From Candidatus Aquivivens invisus (lineage in GTDB: Bacteria > Omnitrophota > Gorgyraeia > Aquiviventales > Aquiviventaceae), in contig MHGA01000004.1 in assembly GCA_001804415.1 (NCBI GenBank), forward strand, positions 1 through 53,336: a stretch of DNA of 53,336 nt, written 5' to 3'. Shown piece by piece: positions 6,864 to 15,936 of the stretch; the stretch's first letter is position 1; each line of letters opens with the position of its first letter. Both the position numbers and the translations under genes were made by a program. The notes beneath the pieces are model-generated. The model had not been told where the DNA came from. It made no database searches and saw only the letters and a program-made list of their open reading frames with translations.

Positions 6864-7183
6864 GCGCCTCGCACGCTCTGAGCCACCCACGTCGTGTACG
6901 GCCGATGCGCCGCTACGACCGGCAAGGCGATCACCTCAGGCACATCATACGGATGCGAGCGGAGGATGTGTCGTTTCAGCGCCGGGAATCGCCTGGCGGT
7001 CGTCTTGATCAGCAGGAGGGTCTCCTTGGCCTGATCAACCTTGCCTTGCCACCGGAACAGGGAGCGGATTTCTGGCAGGATGTTGACGCAGGCCGCCACC
7101 CGCGCCTTGACGACGTGTTGCGCGAGCTGTTTCGCGCTCTTGAGGGATGGACACGTCACGAATACCACTACGCATCGTTCCAT
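6860..7183 (-). CDS. cutA: CutA-family divalent ion tolerance protein
   Basis: 107 aa, the normal CutA1 length. The N-terminal strand VVVFVTCPSLKSAKQLAQHVV, the region ACVNILPEIRSLFRWQGKV and the C-terminal signature HPYDVPEVIALPV identify the family, a trimeric small cytosolic protein. Its exact role (metal tolerance or a signal-like trimer) is unsettled. The start is the ATG giving MERCVVVFVT; upstream codons are repeat-derived. It follows the winged-helix gene after a short repeat and is the last gene before the riboswitch region. Confidence 0.9.
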   Translation of the reverse strand: MERCVVVFVTCPSLKSAKQLAQHVVKARVAACVNILPEIRSLFRWQGKVDQAKETLLLIKTTARRFPALKRHILRSHPYDVPEVIALPVVAAHRPYTTWVAQSVRGA

Positions 7184-7205
7184 TTTTCCATTCCGCACTC
7201 CGCAC

Positions 7206-7415
7206 TCAGGCGCTGGGTTTCCGTAACGCCACCCGCATGTCACCGCCCTGAGGCTGGATCACGACGTGGCCTTCCCGGCCGAGCCACCCTAGACTCATGA
7301 GCGTGACGTCCTGAGGGCGCCCGATCCCCTTCACCACCTCAGAAAACGCCACCTCGCCATGCTCGTCCAGGTAGTGCCAGATCTCCCCCGCCACAATGCC
7401 GATCTCAATGATCAT
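7206..7415 (-). CDS. Small winged-helix domain protein (DUF2582-like)
   Basis: 69 aa. IGIVAGEIWHYLDEHGEVAFSEVVKGIG followed by VTLMSLGWLGREGHVVI fits the small stand-alone winged-helix family often annotated DUF2582. It may bind DNA, but no target can be read from the sequence. AGGAGGGG lies 6-7 nt before the ATG and overlaps the exbD end, so it is likely co-transcribed with exbB-exbD. Confidence 0.8.
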   Translation of the reverse strand: MIIEIGIVAGEIWHYLDEHGEVAFSEVVKGIGRPQDVTLMSLGWLGREGHVVIQPQGGDMRVALRKPSA

Positions 7416-7424
7416 GACCCCTCC

Positions 7425-7811
7425 TCATTCAGGGAGTGTCGCAATATGCACTGACTGCAGGCCAGCAGCCCGACACAGATCCCACAATTCAATGAGCTTG
7501 TCCACGTAGGCGTACCGATCCGCGCGGATCACCACGCCGGCTGACGGTTCCGCGCGCGAGAGCCGATCCTTTAGCTCCTTCAGGGTCATCAGCTCCCCCT
7601 CGAGGTAGACCAGGTGATCTTTGCTGAGGGTGATGACGAATCCAGCCGAGCCGGTCGTGCCGGCGGTTGAGGCGTGGGGCAGGCGGACGTCAATGCCCTG
7701 CTCGAGCAGCGGGGCCGTCACCATGAAGATGATGAGCAGTACGAGCATCACGTCCACCAGGGGGGTGACGTTGATCTCCGCCATCGCCCCCCGGGACTGC
7801 GACGCTCTCAT
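7425..7811 (-). CDS. ExbD/TolR-type biopolymer transport protein
   Basis: 128 aa. [27 protein letters not shown] is the single N-terminal membrane helix with the proton-path Asp, followed by a periplasmic domain ([30 protein letters not shown]). It works with ExbB/TolQ to couple proton flow to outer-membrane work. The ATG starts 1 nt after the exbB stop. It could be ExbD of a TonB system or TolR of the Tol-Pal system; the window has no TonB, TolA, TolB or Pal to decide. Confidence 0.9.
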   Translation of the reverse strand: MRASQSRGAMAEINVTPLVDVMLVLLIIFMVTAPLLEQGIDVRLPHASTAGTTGSAGFVITLSKDHLVYLEGELMTLKELKDRLSRAEPSAGVVIRADRYAYVDKLIELWDLCRAAGLQSVHIATLPE

Positions 7812-7812
7812 C

Positions 7813-8445
7813 TCACGACGGCTTCGCAAGAAGAGCTAGAAGGTCCTCGGAGAAATCCTCCATCGCGATGGTCAGACGCCGGGCGCGGCTGAGGTAATAA
7901 TTGTACGCCACCACGGCCGGGATCGCGGCGGCCAACCCCATGGCGGTGGCCACCAGCGCTTCCGCGATGCCGGGTGCAACGACCGCCAGGGAGGCGGAGC
8001 CGGAGGCGCCGATTGAGCGAAACGAATCCATGATACCCCACACGGTGCCGAAGAGCCCGATGAACGGCGTGGTCGAGCCGGTCGTCGCCAAAAACGTCAG
8101 CCGCGACTCAAGCTTGGCGGATTCGAGCGCCTCGTAGCGCGTGACGAGCCGCCGGCACTCCTCAGGATGGCGCGGGAGATGGTCGGTAAAGACCGCTTGA
8201 AACACGTTGGCCAGCGGGCTGGACGGACGCGCCTTCGCTGTCGCAAGCAGGACGCTGAGATCCTGCGCGGCCCGGCGTTGGCGAAAGGCGTTGAGAAACT
8301 CATCCGACTGCCTGGCCGCGAGGGTCATCTGCCGGAACTTGTAGCCGATGATCGCCCAGGAGAAGGCGGAGAAGCCAAACAGGATCAGGAGGACGATCTT
8401 GACGACCGCCCCCGCTTCCATCATGAGCTGCAGGGCAGAGGGCAT
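7813..8445 (-). CDS. ExbB/TolQ-type proton channel protein
   Basis: 210 aa with three membrane segments: residues ~13-35 ([20 protein letters not shown]), and two later ones around [24 protein letters not shown] and [27 protein letters not shown]. The last two motifs are the MotA/TolQ/ExbB signature. It forms the proton-driven motor with the downstream ExbD-type protein. The start directly abuts the stop of the upstream TPR gene. Confidence 0.92.
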   Translation of the reverse strand: MPSALQLMMEAGAVVKIVLLILFGFSAFSWAIIGYKFRQMTLAARQSDEFLNAFRQRRAAQDLSVLLATAKARPSSPLANVFQAVFTDHLPRHPEECRRLVTRYEALESAKLESRLTFLATTGSTTPFIGLFGTVWGIMDSFRSIGASGSASLAVVAPGIAEALVATAMGLAAAIPAVVAYNYYLSRARRLTIAMEDFSEDLLALLAKPS

Positions 8446-10749
8446 TTACTCCTCTTGCTCCAACGCACCGAGCGCCATCAGACGCTCTTGGGCGATTTTC
8501 GCTTCCGGAACGGATTGCTGCACGATGGATTGGTACAGGCGCCGGGCTTCCTGCCATTGCGCGTCGCGCTCCAACAGTTTCGCCGCCGCCAGCCGTCCGC
8601 GGATGCTCCACGGAGGTTGCTGGATCGCTCGATACCGATTGCTGGCCGCCACCCAATCCCCTCCCTCTTCATAACAGGAAGCGATACGATAGTCAAGCTC
8701 GCCCTGTTGCGAGGGAATCAGCGGCCACGCCGTGTCGTACCACCGGATCGCAATCGCATACGAGCCGGCTTGCCGAGCCAGGTGGCCGAGCCGCAGGGCC
8801 AACGCGCCTCGACGACGGATGGAGAGGTTGCCGAACGCCTGAAGCAGCGGCTGCAGGCTGATCAGCGAGGTTTCCCACGATCCTTCGCCGGCCAACAGAT
8901 CCGCCAGCAGCAACTGGGCTTCAAAGGCTTCGTCGGACCGAGGCACCTTGAGACTGACCTCCCGACACAGCCGTTTGGCTTCTTCGACATCCCCGTCCTG
9001 GATCGCCAAGAGTGCTTGGTAGTAGTCCACGCGCGCGGCTTGCCGGCCGTCTGAAGCCTCCTGCACGGCCCGTCGCAACGCCTCGCGCGCCGCCTCGGAC
9101 TCGCCGCTCATCAGGTACGACAACGCCAGCGCCAAGCGAGCATCCCACAAGTCGCTTAAACTCCGGAATTGCTCAATGGCCTCTTGCCGGTGGCCGGCTT
9201 TCAAGAGCAACCGCCCCAGCTGATAGGCCGCGTAGTGGCCCGCGGGGCTGCGAGCCTCGAGCGCCCTTGCCTGTTCGTACCATGACGCGCCGTCCTCGTC
9301 ATGTCCCAGAAAGAGTGCGGCGTCCCCCAAGCCGTTGTAGGCAGCTTGACGCAGGGCTGCCTCGCGCGCGTCTGCGACGGAACGAAATCGCGCCTGAGCC
9401 ATCTTCGCGTCTCCGGCCGCCAGATCCAACGCGCCCAACCGCAGCTGCAGCCGCTGGTGCTGAAGGGGGGGCAGCGACCGATGCCGTAACCCTTCCGCCA
9501 CGTCTCGCGCTTCAGCGAGACGATCGAGCCGCTCCAGCAGTTCCGAATGGCTGAGGCCGGCGTCGAGGCTGAGCGGATGGTCAGGAAAGATCTGCTCCAG
9601 CGTTTCGAAGTACGATAAGGCGGCTTCCTCATCACCCAGCTCCATCAGGCAGCGCCCTTGCGCGAACCACAGTTGGGCAAAGGCTTCCTCGGTCGCCCCT
9701 CGGGACCTCGGCGGTTCAGTCAGGCCGTCAGAACCTGTTCGTCCTCTCCACGGCAGATCCGCCCGCTGTCTCGCCGCGGAGGGAAGGGCCATCACATACT
9801 CTTTGAACGCCTCGAGGCTCTCTCGGTACCGTTGCTGCTGGAAATGCGTCCACCCGACGCCGAATCGCGCAAGCCGAGCCCACGAAGAGGTCGGCCCTTC
9901 GATCATCACCTGCTGATACTGTGCCAACGCCTCATCCGGGCGTCCGAGCCCTGCCAACACCTCGCTCAGATACACCATCACTTGCCAACGCACCTCCGCC
10001 GTGAGCGGCTGAGCCAGCAATTCCTCAAAGAGTCGCTGCGCGTCGGGAAACCGACCCAGCTTGAGATCGCACAGTCCCTCGAGGAGCATCGCGTCTTGGA
10101 CGGCCGGGGATTCAATCGGACCTCGAGCCGCCTCCTGGACCTGCTCCCTGGCGACGTCATACGCCTGCTGTTGAAACAGCACCAGCCCCAACCCCACTTG
10201 CGCCGGCAACCGCCAGATCGAGTGAGGAGATTGGACGAGCAACTGATGGTACGCGCGTCGGGCGCGCAGCCACTCCTGCGTCCGGCGGCTGATTTCGCCA
10301 TCCCAAAACAGCGTCTCCGTAACAAGCCGCGGGCCCTCCGCCATGTCCGGGTGCGCCGCGAGCTGCGTTTTGATCGTGTCGACCTCCCGCAACGCATCGC
10401 CCGCCCGCTGGAGCCGCTCAAGGCTGAGGGCGTACCAGAGGCTCATGCGCACGTGCGCGGCGGTGAACGGTTCTGAGGCGTCGTCGGGAAACGACGCACC
10501 CAACGCCACCACCCGCGCAAAATCCTCCCGAAGGAACGCCTCCTGCGCCGCGCGGTACCGCTCCTCCACCGACGAGCCCTCCTGCGCCCATGCCCTCGGA
10601 TGAATCGCGATGAGCATGGTGATAGTAAATAGGTAGGCCCACAGCGCCCCGCCCGTGGCGAGCCCCGCTTGCTTCGTTTTGCGAAGCAAAACATGCGGGG
10701 CGAGCTTAGCGGGCGGGGCGAGCTCAGCTGGCGGGGGCTGTCGCGACAT
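8446..10749 (-). CDS. Exported TPR-repeat protein next to ExbB/ExbD
   Basis: 767 aa. A hydrophobic stretch near residues 33-49 (ALWAYLFTITMLIAI) ending HPRAWA|QEG is a likely signal peptide. The rest is a chain of TPR-like helical pairs (for example GRPDEALAQYQQVMIEGP, GHRQEAIEQFRSLSDLW, GDWVAASNRYRAIQQ). Such TPR proteins often accompany Tol/Exb motors and cell-envelope machines. The ATG at 10749 lies inside the end of uvrA (26-bp overlap). The pre-signal region is encoded by a large palindrome (10645-10720), so the true start may be later in the N-terminus. Function unknown beyond a periplasmic scaffold-like role. Confidence 0.8.
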   Translation of the reverse strand: MSRQPPPAELAPPAKLAPHVLLRKTKQAGLATGGALWAYLFTITMLIAIHPRAWAQEGSSVEERYRAAQEAFLREDFARVVALGASFPDDASEPFTAAHVRMSLWYALSLERLQRAGDALREVDTIKTQLAAHPDMAEGPRLVTETLFWDGEISRRTQEWLRARRAYHQLLVQSPHSIWRLPAQVGLGLVLFQQQAYDVAREQVQEAARGPIESPAVQDAMLLEGLCDLKLGRFPDAQRLFEELLAQPLTAEVRWQVMVYLSEVLAGLGRPDEALAQYQQVMIEGPTSSWARLARFGVGWTHFQQQRYRESLEAFKEYVMALPSAARQRADLPWRGRTGSDGLTEPPRSRGATEEAFAQLWFAQGRCLMELGDEEAALSYFETLEQIFPDHPLSLDAGLSHSELLERLDRLAEARDVAEGLRHRSLPPLQHQRLQLRLGALDLAAGDAKMAQARFRSVADAREAALRQAAYNGLGDAALFLGHDEDGASWYEQARALEARSPAGHYAAYQLGRLLLKAGHRQEAIEQFRSLSDLWDARLALALSYLMSGESEAAREALRRAVQEASDGRQAARVDYYQALLAIQDGDVEEAKRLCREVSLKVPRSDEAFEAQLLLADLLAGEGSWETSLISLQPLLQAFGNLSIRRRGALALRLGHLARQAGSYAIAIRWYDTAWPLIPSQQGELDYRIASCYEEGGDWVAASNRYRAIQQPPWSIRGRLAAAKLLERDAQWQEARRLYQSIVQQSVPEAKIAQERLMALGALEQEE
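10645..10720. repeat. Nested GC-rich palindrome in the N-terminus of the TPR gene
   Basis: Perfect 11-bp outer arms CGCCCCGCCCG / CGGGCGGGGCG (10645-10655 and 10710-10720) enclose a second hairpin with GCCCCGC / GCGGGGC arms (10662-10668, 10695-10701) and the core TTCGTTTTGCGAAGCAAAAC. It is translated as the residues before the signal peptide. Confidence 0.8.
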
Positions 10750-13612
10750 GGGAAGCTGCGGTTTTGGATAAGATCCGTTTCAGGAATTGGCCGGTGTGCG
10801 AAGCGGGGACCCGCGTGAGCTCCTCGGGGGTGCCCGCGGCCACGAGATACCCGCCGGCTTCTCCGCCCTCCGGCCCCAGATCAACACAATAGTCGGCGGT
10901 CTTGATCACTTCCATGTTGTGCTCGATGACGATCACCGTGTTGCCATGGTCCACCAGCCGGTGCAGCACCTTCAATAATTTTTCCACATCCGCGAAATGC
11001 AGCCCGGTTGTGGGCTCATCCAGCAGATACACCGTCCGGCCGGTGGCGCGCTTGGAGAGCTCTTTGGAGAGCTTGATGCGCTGGGCTTCCCCGCCTGAGA
11101 GGGTGGTGGCGGATTGCCCCAACTCAAGATAGCCCAAGCCCACCTCCTGGATCGTGCGCAACTTCTCCACGACGCCCGGCACATTGGCGAACAGCTCAAG
11201 GGCCTCATCCACCGTCATCGCCAGCACGTCCGCGATGGACGTTCCCTTGTAGGTCACCTGCAGGGTCTGCTCGTTAAACCGCCGCCCCTTGCACACCTCG
11301 CAGTGGACGTAGACGTCCGGGAGGAAGTGCATCTCGATCCGCTTGATCCCGTCCCCCTCACAGGCCTCGCAGCGGCCTCCCTTCACGTTGAAGCTGAAGC
11401 GACCGGGCGCAAACCCACGCAGGCGGGCTTCCGCCGTGCGGCTGAACAGCTCGCGAATCGGACTGAAGACGCCGGTGTAGGTGGCCGGGTTGGAGCGGGG
11501 CGTGCGTCCGATCGGCGACTGGTCGATCACGATGACCTTGTCCAGGTGCTCGATGCCCGCGATGCCGTCATGCGCACCCGGTTTCTCCTTGGCCCCGTAC
11601 AGGCGCCGAGCCAGCGCGCGGTAGAGGATCTCATCGATCAATGTGGACTTGCCTGATCCCGACACGCCGGTGACGCAGACGAACAGCCCCAGCGGAAAGA
11701 CGACATCGATCGCTTTCAAGTTATGCTCGTACGCCCTCTTGACGATCAGTTGCGGCCGGCCCGAGACTGCGCGCCTGCGAGCCGGGATCGGAATCGCCCT
11801 CGCTCCGATCAAGTACTGAGCCGTCACGCTGCGGGGACACGCCAGCAGCGCCTTGAGGGAACCGGCGACCACGACTTCCCCGCCGTGCTTCCCCGCTCCG
11901 GGCCCCAGATCCACGAGGTAATCCGCGTGCCGAATCGTCTCCTCGTCGTGCTCGACCACCACGAGGGTGTTGCCGAGGTCCCGGAGCCTGATGAGCGTGT
12001 TGAGGAGCCTGCCGTTATCCCTCGGATGCAGGCCGATGGATGGCTCATCCAAAATGTACAGCACGCCGACCAGGCCGGAGCCCACCTGGGTCGCCAGACG
12101 GATCCGTTGGGCCTCCCCGCCGGAGAGGCTGTTGGCCTGACGATCCAGGGTCAGATACCCCAGCCCCACGTCGAGGAGAAATTGAAGCCGCTGCGCGAGC
12201 TCTTTCACGACGGGAGCAGCCACGGGCTCCTGTCGCGGGCTCCATTGAATGGCCCGAATCCATTCCTGCGCGGCCGCCACCGACATCCGCGTGACGTTGG
12301 CGATGGACTGCTGAGCAATCACCACCGCCAGGCTTTCCGGTTTGAGCCGCGCGCCGTGACAGGAGGGACAGGGCAGCACGCTCATGAACTTGGCAATCTC
12401 TTCCTTCACGTAGTCCGACTGCGTCTGGCGGAATCGCCGCTCCAGATTCGGGATCACGCCTTCATAGCGATCTCCCCAGATTTCATCAGCCGACCCGTGC
12501 AGGATGTACCGCTGGTGCTTCCGGTCCAGCCGCCGGAAGGGGGTGTCCAGGCTGACCCGATAGAAGTCGGCGACTTCTCGCAGGAGGCGCGTGTAGTACA
12601 TCATCATGTGCATCCCGCCGCGCTTCCACGGCTCAATGGCGCCCTCCCGTAGCGACTTGGAGCGATCCGGCACCACCAAATCCGGGTCGATCTCAAGACG
12701 CGTCCCCAAGCCGTCGCATGTCGGGCAGGCGCCGTACGGCGAGTTGAACGAAAAAATCCTCGGCGAAATCTCCGAGAAACTGAACCCGCACTTGACGCAC
12801 GCGTACAACCCACTGAACACCAGTTCGCTGGAGGTTTGAGGTTGGAAGTGAGAAGCCTTTTGAGCTTGGTGCTTGGTGCTTGGTGCTTGGTGCTTGGTGG
12901 CGACGATCACGACGCCCTTTCCGACGCGCAGGGCGGTTTCGATGGATTCGGTCACCCGGCTTTTCACCCCGTCCTCGAGCGTCACCCGATCGACCACCGC
13001 TTCAACGGCGTGGGCCCGTGTTTTCGCAAGGCGGATCGGCTCGTCCAGATCGCGCACGAGACCATCCACGCGCACGCGCACAAACCCCTGCCGTTTGACG
13101 TCTCGCAAGAGCTCGAGGTGCTCCCCTTTGCGTCCCCGCACGAGCGGGGCCAACAGGGTCAGCTCGGTTCCGACGGGAAGCTGCAGGATGTGCGTTGCGA
13201 TCTCCTGGGCGGATTGGTGACTGATGGGCAGACGGCACGCGGGACACTGCGGCACCCCGGCGCGCGCAAACAGCACGCGCAGGTAATCATAGAGCTCGGT
13301 TTGCGTGGCGACCGTGGAGCGCGGGTTGCCCCCCACGCTCCGCTGTTCGATGGCGATGGCCGGGGAGAGCCCTTCGATGGCTTCCACATCCGGTTTCTCG
13401 AGCCGCTCAAGAAATTGGCGGGCGTAGGCCGAGAGGCTCTCGACATACCGTCGCTGGCCCTCGGCGTAGAGCGTGTCAAACGCCAGCGACGATTTGCCCG
13501 AGCCGGAGAGCCCGGTCATCACGATCAACCGGTTGCGAGGGAGGACGAGGTCGATGTGCTTGAGGTTATGTTCCCTTGCCCCTCGGATCCTGATGACGTC
13601 TTCAGAGGACAT
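10724..13612 (-). CDS. uvrA: Excinuclease ABC subunit A
   Basis: 962 aa. DNA-damage recognition ATPase of nucleotide excision repair; acts as a dimer with UvrB in the cytosol. Two ABC modules are visible: Walker A GLSGSGKSSLAFDTLY near residue 35 and GVSGSGKSTLIDEIL near 650, each with an SGGEAQRI signature. Zinc-finger Cys pairs (CVKCGF..CPTCDG and CEACEGDG..CEVCKG) are present. About 20 extra residues (ATKHQAPSTKHQAQKASHFQ) sit just before the first zinc finger and are translated 8-bp tandem repeat, which explains the length above the usual ~940. The start MSSEDVIRIRG fits the family; no good Shine-Dalgarno is seen. A hairpin with a T-run lies immediately upstream. Confidence 0.97.
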   Translation of the reverse strand: MSSEDVIRIRGAREHNLKHIDLVLPRNRLIVMTGLSGSGKSSLAFDTLYAEGQRRYVESLSAYARQFLERLEKPDVEAIEGLSPAIAIEQRSVGGNPRSTVATQTELYDYLRVLFARAGVPQCPACRLPISHQSAQEIATHILQLPVGTELTLLAPLVRGRKGEHLELLRDVKRQGFVRVRVDGLVRDLDEPIRLAKTRAHAVEAVVDRVTLEDGVKSRVTESIETALRVGKGVVIVATKHQAPSTKHQAQKASHFQPQTSSELVFSGLYACVKCGFSFSEISPRIFSFNSPYGACPTCDGLGTRLEIDPDLVVPDRSKSLREGAIEPWKRGGMHMMMYYTRLLREVADFYRVSLDTPFRRLDRKHQRYILHGSADEIWGDRYEGVIPNLERRFRQTQSDYVKEEIAKFMSVLPCPSCHGARLKPESLAVVIAQQSIANVTRMSVAAAQEWIRAIQWSPRQEPVAAPVVKELAQRLQFLLDVGLGYLTLDRQANSLSGGEAQRIRLATQVGSGLVGVLYILDEPSIGLHPRDNGRLLNTLIRLRDLGNTLVVVEHDEETIRHADYLVDLGPGAGKHGGEVVVAGSLKALLACPRSVTAQYLIGARAIPIPARRRAVSGRPQLIVKRAYEHNLKAIDVVFPLGLFVCVTGVSGSGKSTLIDEILYRALARRLYGAKEKPGAHDGIAGIEHLDKVIVIDQSPIGRTPRSNPATYTGVFSPIRELFSRTAEARLRGFAPGRFSFNVKGGRCEACEGDGIKRIEMHFLPDVYVHCEVCKGRRFNEQTLQVTYKGTSIADVLAMTVDEALELFANVPGVVEKLRTIQEVGLGYLELGQSATTLSGGEAQRIKLSKELSKRATGRTVYLLDEPTTGLHFADVEKLLKVLHRLVDHGNTVIVIEHNMEVIKTADYCVDLGPEGGEAGGYLVAAGTPEELTRVPASHTGQFLKRILSKTAASHVATAPAS
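12864..12899. repeat. In-frame ~8-bp tandem repeat inside uvrA
   Basis: Five consecutive GCTTGGTG units on the plus strand, single orientation, coding on the minus strand for STKHQAPSTKHQ-like residues in a loop before the UvrA zinc finger. Confidence 0.9.
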
Positions 13613-13627
13613 GATGGGTGATGAGAG

Positions 13628-13686
13628 AAAAATTGGGGACGGTTCTATGTGCTCCGCTCGATCGTCAACACTAGAACCGTCCCCAA
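13628..13686 (-). terminator. Hairpin with T-run, possible terminator or REP-like element
   Basis: Perfect 15-bp arms TTGGGGACGGTTCTA / TAGAACCGTCCCCAA (13672-13686 and 13633-13647) around a 24-nt loop, followed on the minus strand by TTTTTCTCTC. It has the form of an intrinsic terminator after the 44-aa gene. The GGGGACGGTTC word is also known from dispersed palindromes in other bacteria, so it may be a mobile hairpin doing a terminator's job. Confidence 0.7.
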
Positions 13687-13689
13687 GAA

Positions 13690-13824
13690 TTATCTTCGCC
13701 GACTGCGGCGGCGCCGCTGACCCCCGCGCGCCATTCTCGCTCGGGAGATGTCGCCCTGCTTGTCGACAAAGTAGAGGTACCCCGATTGCTTCTTGATGCC
13801 CACCTTTGCCACTTTCTCAGCCAC
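13690..13824 (-). CDS. Small basic protein of 44 residues
   Basis: GTG start with AAAGGGGGTGAG about 6 nt upstream. The protein reads VAEKVAKVGIKKQSGYLYFV, then DKQGDISRARMARGG and an Arg-rich tail ending SRRR. The KVGI-K-GYLYFVDK-GD-SRA-MARGG pattern is one I have seen in very small uncharacterised proteins of uncultured bacteria; I cannot give a function. High net positive charge suggests RNA, DNA or ribosome contact (inference). It lies between nadX and the hairpin before uvrA, on the same strand. Confidence 0.75.
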   Translation of the reverse strand: MAEKVAKVGIKKQSGYLYFVDKQGDISRARMARGGQRRRRSRRR

Positions 13825-13867
13825 GTGTACTCACCCCCTTTCTAGAATTTGGAATGCACTGCTCTCC

Positions 13868-14695
13868 TTACGTGCCGATCCGAATCGGTTCAAAGAGCTG
13901 GCGCAACGTGACCAGCGCCGAGTCGATCGCCAACTGGCTCGTTTTGGGATTGGTCGCCGACGGGCGGCTTTCGATCAGGCACCTCAGACGACCCTGCGTC
14001 CCTTCAACCTCCACCTCGTGACGATTGACGCGAATCGAGGGGTCAGCCATGACGCGAATCGTCACGGCCGGACGCCCCTGCAGCCCATGTGAGGCAGCCA
14101 AGGCCAGCGTCGCGGCCACGTTCGTATTCTGTGGGAAGGCCCTGACGGCCTCGGCCGGTGAGCCCTCGAAGAGCACGGTGGGTCGGCGAAGACGGGTCAG
14201 ACGCAGATGTCGCGCCCGCACGAAGGGCGCTGAGGCGAGCGCCTGTGGGGGCTTGCGGGTCGTCAATCGCACCCGCCGGATGGAACCCGCGGCCAGAGCC
14301 TTCACGCCGTCGATTCCGCCGAGCGCCCCGCTGGGAATGTGGAGATGACCCTTGGAGCGTGCTACCGCCCGTTGCCAGGCCGTCGACGTGAGCAAACCGC
14401 CGCTGCTCATGATCAGCACGTCGCATCCTGCCTCAAGAGCCAGGCGCGCCACGCGAGGCGCGAGCGCCGCGGAGGCCGCTTCAAGCACGAGCTGGCTGCG
14501 ACGGATGAGCTCTGGAAGGCTGACGATGGGCGGATGACTGAGGAGGCGTTGCTGAAGGGTCCTTGCGGCGTCTCGTTTTCGATCTGCCAGGGCGACGATC
14601 TTCGCCGCATGCTGATAGTTGCGCTCAAGGAATCGTGCGAGCTCGCACCCGATCGTCCCGCAGCCGACAATCCCGACCGTCTTCTGTGGCGTCAC
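13868..14695 (-). CDS. nadX: L-aspartate dehydrogenase
   Basis: 275 aa. Converts aspartate to iminoaspartate with NAD(P) for the quinolinate branch of NAD synthesis. The Rossmann motif GIVGCGTIGCELARFLE is at residues 8-24. The domain with MSSGGLLTSTAW and HIPSGALGGIDGVKAL fits the NadX/DUF108 family, as do NTNVAATLALAASHG and MADPSIRVNRHEVEVEG near the C-terminus. The start is a GTG overlapping the panD TGA (GTGA), so it is translationally coupled. Next to panD, another aspartate-consuming enzyme. nadA and nadC are not in the window. Confidence 0.88.
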   Translation of the reverse strand: MTPQKTVGIVGCGTIGCELARFLERNYQHAAKIVALADRKRDAARTLQQRLLSHPPIVSLPELIRRSQLVLEAASAALAPRVARLALEAGCDVLIMSSGGLLTSTAWQRAVARSKGHLHIPSGALGGIDGVKALAAGSIRRVRLTTRKPPQALASAPFVRARHLRLTRLRRPTVLFEGSPAEAVRAFPQNTNVAATLALAASHGLQGRPAVTIRVMADPSIRVNRHEVEVEGTQGRLRCLIESRPSATNPKTSQLAIDSALVTLRQLFEPIRIGT

Positions 14696-15066
14696 CGCAA
14701 CAATTCAGTTTGTTGAATCTGCGAGACCTGATTCCGGTCATCCACGAAGACGAGTTTCGGGACCAGATGCGCGACTTCATCTTCCGTGACATGCGCGTAC
14801 GAAATGATGATGACCTTGTCCCCCACCGCGGCGTGGCGAGCGGCCGCGCCGTTCAGGCACACCGTGCCCGAGCCGGCCACGCCTTCGATGCAGTACGTCT
14901 CCAGGCGCGCGCCGTTGTTGAGATTGACCACGTGGACCTGCTCATACGGCACAAGATCCGCACCGCGCATCAGCAACGGATCCAGCGTGAGGCTGCCGGT
15001 ATATTGGAGGTTCGCCTCCGTGACCGTCGCCCCGTGGATTTTGGACTTGCACATCGTCCGCAGCAT
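14692..15066 (-). CDS. panD: Aspartate 1-decarboxylase proenzyme
   Basis: 124 aa, normal length. Makes beta-alanine from aspartate for pantothenate. The self-cleavage site that creates the pyruvoyl group is the Gly-Ser of QYTGSLTLDP near residue 24. MCKSKIHGATVTEANL, NNGARLETYC and GDKVIIISYAHV are family motifs. I start at MLRTMCK because GGTGAG lies 6 nt upstream; an ATG two codons earlier abuts that site. It precedes nadX and follows panC. Confidence 0.95.
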   Translation of the reverse strand: MLRTMCKSKIHGATVTEANLQYTGSLTLDPLLMRGADLVPYEQVHVVNLNNGARLETYCIEGVAGSGTVCLNGAAARHAAVGDKVIIISYAHVTEDEVAHLVPKLVFVDDRNQVSQIQQTELLR

Positions 15067-15087
15067 CGTCATCTCACCGTCGGGGTA

Positions 15088-15936
15088 TTATGTCACGTCG
15101 ACGAGAAGATTGTCAATAAGCCGCGTGCGCCCGAGGCGGGCCGCGACGAGAATCGCCACCCGTCCCGTGAGCGCCTTCACGGGTTCCAGGGTGACGGCGT
15201 CGACGATGGCGATCGCCTGCACGCGGAGGCGCGGCTGTTGCTGGATCAGCCGGCTGATTCGCCTGCGCAGCCGATGGGGATCTCGCTCGCCATCGTGAAT
15301 GGCGTCTTCCGCCGACGTCAGCGCGCGAAACAGGACGCCAGCTTGCCGCCGCTCCGTCTGACTGAGGGACGCGTGACGAGAACTCATCGCCAAGCCATCC
15401 AGCTCGCGGATTGTCGGCAGGACCCGAACCCGGACGGGCAGACGGAGATCCTGCACCATGCGCTTGATGATGGCGGCTTGTTGATAATCTTTTTGGCCGA
15501 AGTAGGCGGTCGTCGGCTGCACGATGTGAAAGAGGGTCGCGACCACCGTCGTCACCCCGCGAAAATGTCCCGGCCGCATCGCGCCTTCCAGGCGGTGGCT
15601 GAGGCCCTCCACCTCCACACGCGTGCAGCATCCTGCCGGGTACATCTCGGAGGCCTCAGGCGCAAACACCACATCCGTGCCTTCGGAGGCAGCCAGGCGC
15701 GCATCGCGCGGGAGATCCCTCGGGTACCGGGCGAAGTCCTCCGTCGGTCCGAACTGCAGCGGGTTGACAAAGACGCTCACCACCACCACGTCGTGCTCCC
15801 GGCGCGCGGCTCGAATCAGCGAGAGATGCCCCTCATGCAACGCCCCCATCGTCGGCACAAATCCGATGGTTGCTCCTCTGCGGCGCCACCTCTCCGCCGC
15901 CTTCACCATTTCCTTCACCCGCCTGATGACCCGCAT
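15088..15936 (-). CDS. panC: Pantothenate synthetase
   Basis: 282 aa. Joins pantoate and beta-alanine with ATP to make pantothenate. The nucleotide-binding motif FVPTMGALHEGHLSLIR, then VSVFVNPLQFGPTEDFARYPR, TYFGQKDYQQ-like YFGQKDYQ and SSRHASLSQTER are all family hallmarks. It overlaps the folK end by 22 bp and directly precedes panD. Together these give the last steps of vitamin B5 synthesis; panB is not in view. Confidence 0.96.
   Translation of the reverse strand: MRVIRRVKEMVKAAERWRRRGATIGFVPTMGALHEGHLSLIRAARREHDVVVVSVFVNPLQFGPTEDFARYPRDLPRDARLAASEGTDVVFAPEASEMYPAGCCTRVEVEGLSHRLEGAMRPGHFRGVTTVVATLFHIVQPTTAYFGQKDYQQAAIIKRMVQDLRLPVRVRVLPTIRELDGLAMSSRHASLSQTERRQAGVLFRALTSAEDAIHDGERDPHRLRRRISRLIQQQPRLRVQAIAIVDAVTLEPVKALTGRVAILVAARLGRTRLIDNLLVDVT

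Noticed and set aside
12836-13621. 261-codon open frame on the plus strand opposite uvrA
   Set aside because: It is the antisense shadow of uvrA, created by high GC; no start signal or family resemblance.
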